Shown piece by piece: positions 4,510 to 5,427 of a DNA stretch of 5,427 nucleotides. Position 1 is the stretch's first letter. Each line of letters begins with the position of its first letter. The notes under the pieces are model-generated. The model was not told where the DNA came from. It did no database searches and saw only the letters and a list, made by a program, of their open reading frames with translations. The DNA is from Candidatus Woesearchaeota archaeon CG08_land_8_20_14_0_20_47_9 (GTDB lineage Archaea; Nanobdellota; Nanobdellia; Woesearchaeales; CG1-02-47-18): NCBI GenBank assembly GCA_002763335.1, contig PEYS01000003.1, positions 1 to 5,427 on the forward strand. Reading direction: 5' to 3'. Made by a program: the position numbers and the translations under genes.

Positions 4510-5427
4510 ATGACCACTCAGTGCCTAGAGGAGATTGTATATACAATTCCTTCTACAACCCTAGTTGCTGAAATCCAGACTATTCTAGTGCAGTTTAGAA
4601 ATGAGGTTAAAAATGCGGGCAGCACACTATACCGCGGCCTGGAAGAGCTGATATGCTATGTTAGCCAGGTAACGAACTCTATTCGCAGGCCCTTAACAAG
4701 GGGCCTGATAATCTCCCTAATTGTGTTGCTGGTTGTGACACAGCATAGCAGCGCAGTTGCAAGCGAGGCAACAAACAAGGCATGGCCTTCCCTGTACTCG
4801 CTTGGGGTTGTTGAAGAAGAGCAGATCGAAGCAGCAACACTCCCCGACATCTTCTCGCTTTCACATGAAGTAATCAACTATGTCAGAGGGGTCTACTGCT
4901 TTTACCAGAGGGTGTTTTACCTCGCTAGTCAAAATAGACTCGGGGAGATAGCTGAATCAACAAAACTGCAGATACAAGTCCAGCATAGCTACCTAAGGCT
5001 GCTTCAGAATTTAGTCTCTAATTGTGCTAACCCTGAAACAGTGTCAAACTATATCCATGATCCTATTGCAAGGGATCAATTATGCAATGAGATACAGCCT
5101 ACTATTGACCGCTTAGATGAGCTGGCTAGGGGGCTGCGTGAGTATATGGAGAAGAAAGGGATTGAATGCCCCGAAGGCATGTACACTATTGCAGAAGATA
5201 GCTCTGAGACTCAGATTCCGCGCGCCTATCTAGAAGCAGTGGTCCCTCCTGAGAGGCTTTTAGGTATGCTCAAGGGGGTACAAACATACGTAGAGCAGGT
5301 AGGCCAGTCTTATATTACTGTATATGACACTGCTGATGAGGGTATTAACAGCAGGGGTAAAAATAAAGCTAACTATGCCCGCAAAATAAGAGAGCTCTCA
5401 GGTGATCAGATAAATATGCTGACATTC
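4510..5427 (+). CDS. Unknown membrane-anchored protein, 3' end beyond the window
   Basis: The frame is open from ATG 4510 to the right edge (306 codons, no stop), so the protein is partial. I do not recognise the family. Residues 1-58 are soluble and mildly amphipathic. A basic patch (RRPLTR, 59-64) is followed by a hydrophobic stretch at 65-77 (GLIISLIVLLVVT) and a SSAVAS-type small-residue segment at 80-85, so it looks like a signal peptide or signal anchor with an unusually long leader of 58 residues. No ATG, GTG or TTG start lies close before the basic patch (the nearest is GTG at residue 27), which favours a signal anchor with residues from about 86 outside the cell. The rest is mostly helical, rich in Glu, Gln, Tyr and Leu, with cysteines at 130, 172, 192 and 220 that could form disulfides. 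A good archaeal promoter precedes it. Compared with the ftsZ operon it seems to use CTA leucine codons freely (seven) and may be a lineage-specific gene. Confidence 0.8.
   Translation, partial: MTTQCLEEIVYTIPSTTLVAEIQTILVQFRNEVKNAGSTLYRGLEELICYVSQVTNSIRRPLTRGLIISLIVLLVVTQHSSAVASEATNKAWPSLYSLGVVEEEQIEAATLPDIFSLSHEVINYVRGVYCFYQRVFYLASQNRLGEIAESTKLQIQVQHSYLRLLQNLVSNCANPETVSNYIHDPIARDQLCNEIQPTIDRLDELARGLREYMEKKGIECPEGMYTIAEDSSETQIPRAYLEAVVPPERLLGMLKGVQTYVEQVGQSYITVYDTADEGINSRGKNKANYARKIRELSGDQINMLTF

Noticed and set aside
4656..4877. Minus-strand open frames opposite the right-hand gene
   Set aside because: They overlap the long open plus-strand frame that has a good promoter, and their Cys/Ser/Arg-rich translations look like shadow reading.

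Overview
This is archaeal chromosomal DNA. The evidence is an intact ftsZ–secE–spt5 gene string whose products are archaeal in type (63-residue SecE/Sec61-gamma, an NGN-KOW Spt5), an FKBP with the long C-terminal extension seen in archaeal chaperone FKBPs, a small ubiquitin-like protein ending in Gly-Gly, and promoters with archaeal TATA boxes preceded by purine-rich BRE-like bases. The sequence alone does not fix the phylum; a euryarchaeal or DPANN lineage is a guess.

Layout. Bases 1-120 are the end or upstream region of something off the left edge, plus a promoter region carrying a short A/C/T tandem repeat. A small plus-strand gene (121-312) encodes a ThiS/MoaD/Urm1-like beta-grasp sulfur-carrier or ubiquitin-like modifier. 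It is convergent with a minus-strand block, and a strong hairpin lies in the 130-bp gap between them. Read in transcription order, the minus-strand block is: a secreted, membrane-anchored bactofilin-like beta-solenoid protein (4340-3195); then, after a 113-134 bp gap with its own TATA box, ftsZ (3060 or 3081 to 1867), secE (1861-1670), spt5 (1626-1141) and an FKBP-type prolyl isomerase (1135-443). Gaps inside the ftsZ operon are 5, 43 and 5 bp, so it is very probably one transcript. On the right, a divergent 169-bp intergenic region holds two back-to-back promoters. A plus-strand gene of unknown function starts at 4510 and runs off the right edge still open (306 codons visible).

How the genes fit together. 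The ftsZ operon links cell division (FtsZ), membrane protein export (SecE), transcription elongation coupled to translation (Spt5) and protein folding (FKBP). The ftsZ–secE–spt5 core is a known archaeal arrangement in which ribosomal protein genes (L11, L1, L10) often follow; here an FKBP takes that place and the operon ends. The bactofilin-like envelope protein directly upstream of ftsZ suggests a cell-shape or envelope neighbourhood, although it has its own promoter. No mobile element, CRISPR array, rRNA or tRNA gene was seen. The least explained pieces are the open-ended right-hand gene, the 17-residue-period solenoid protein and the repeated A/C/T motif flanking the small modifier gene.
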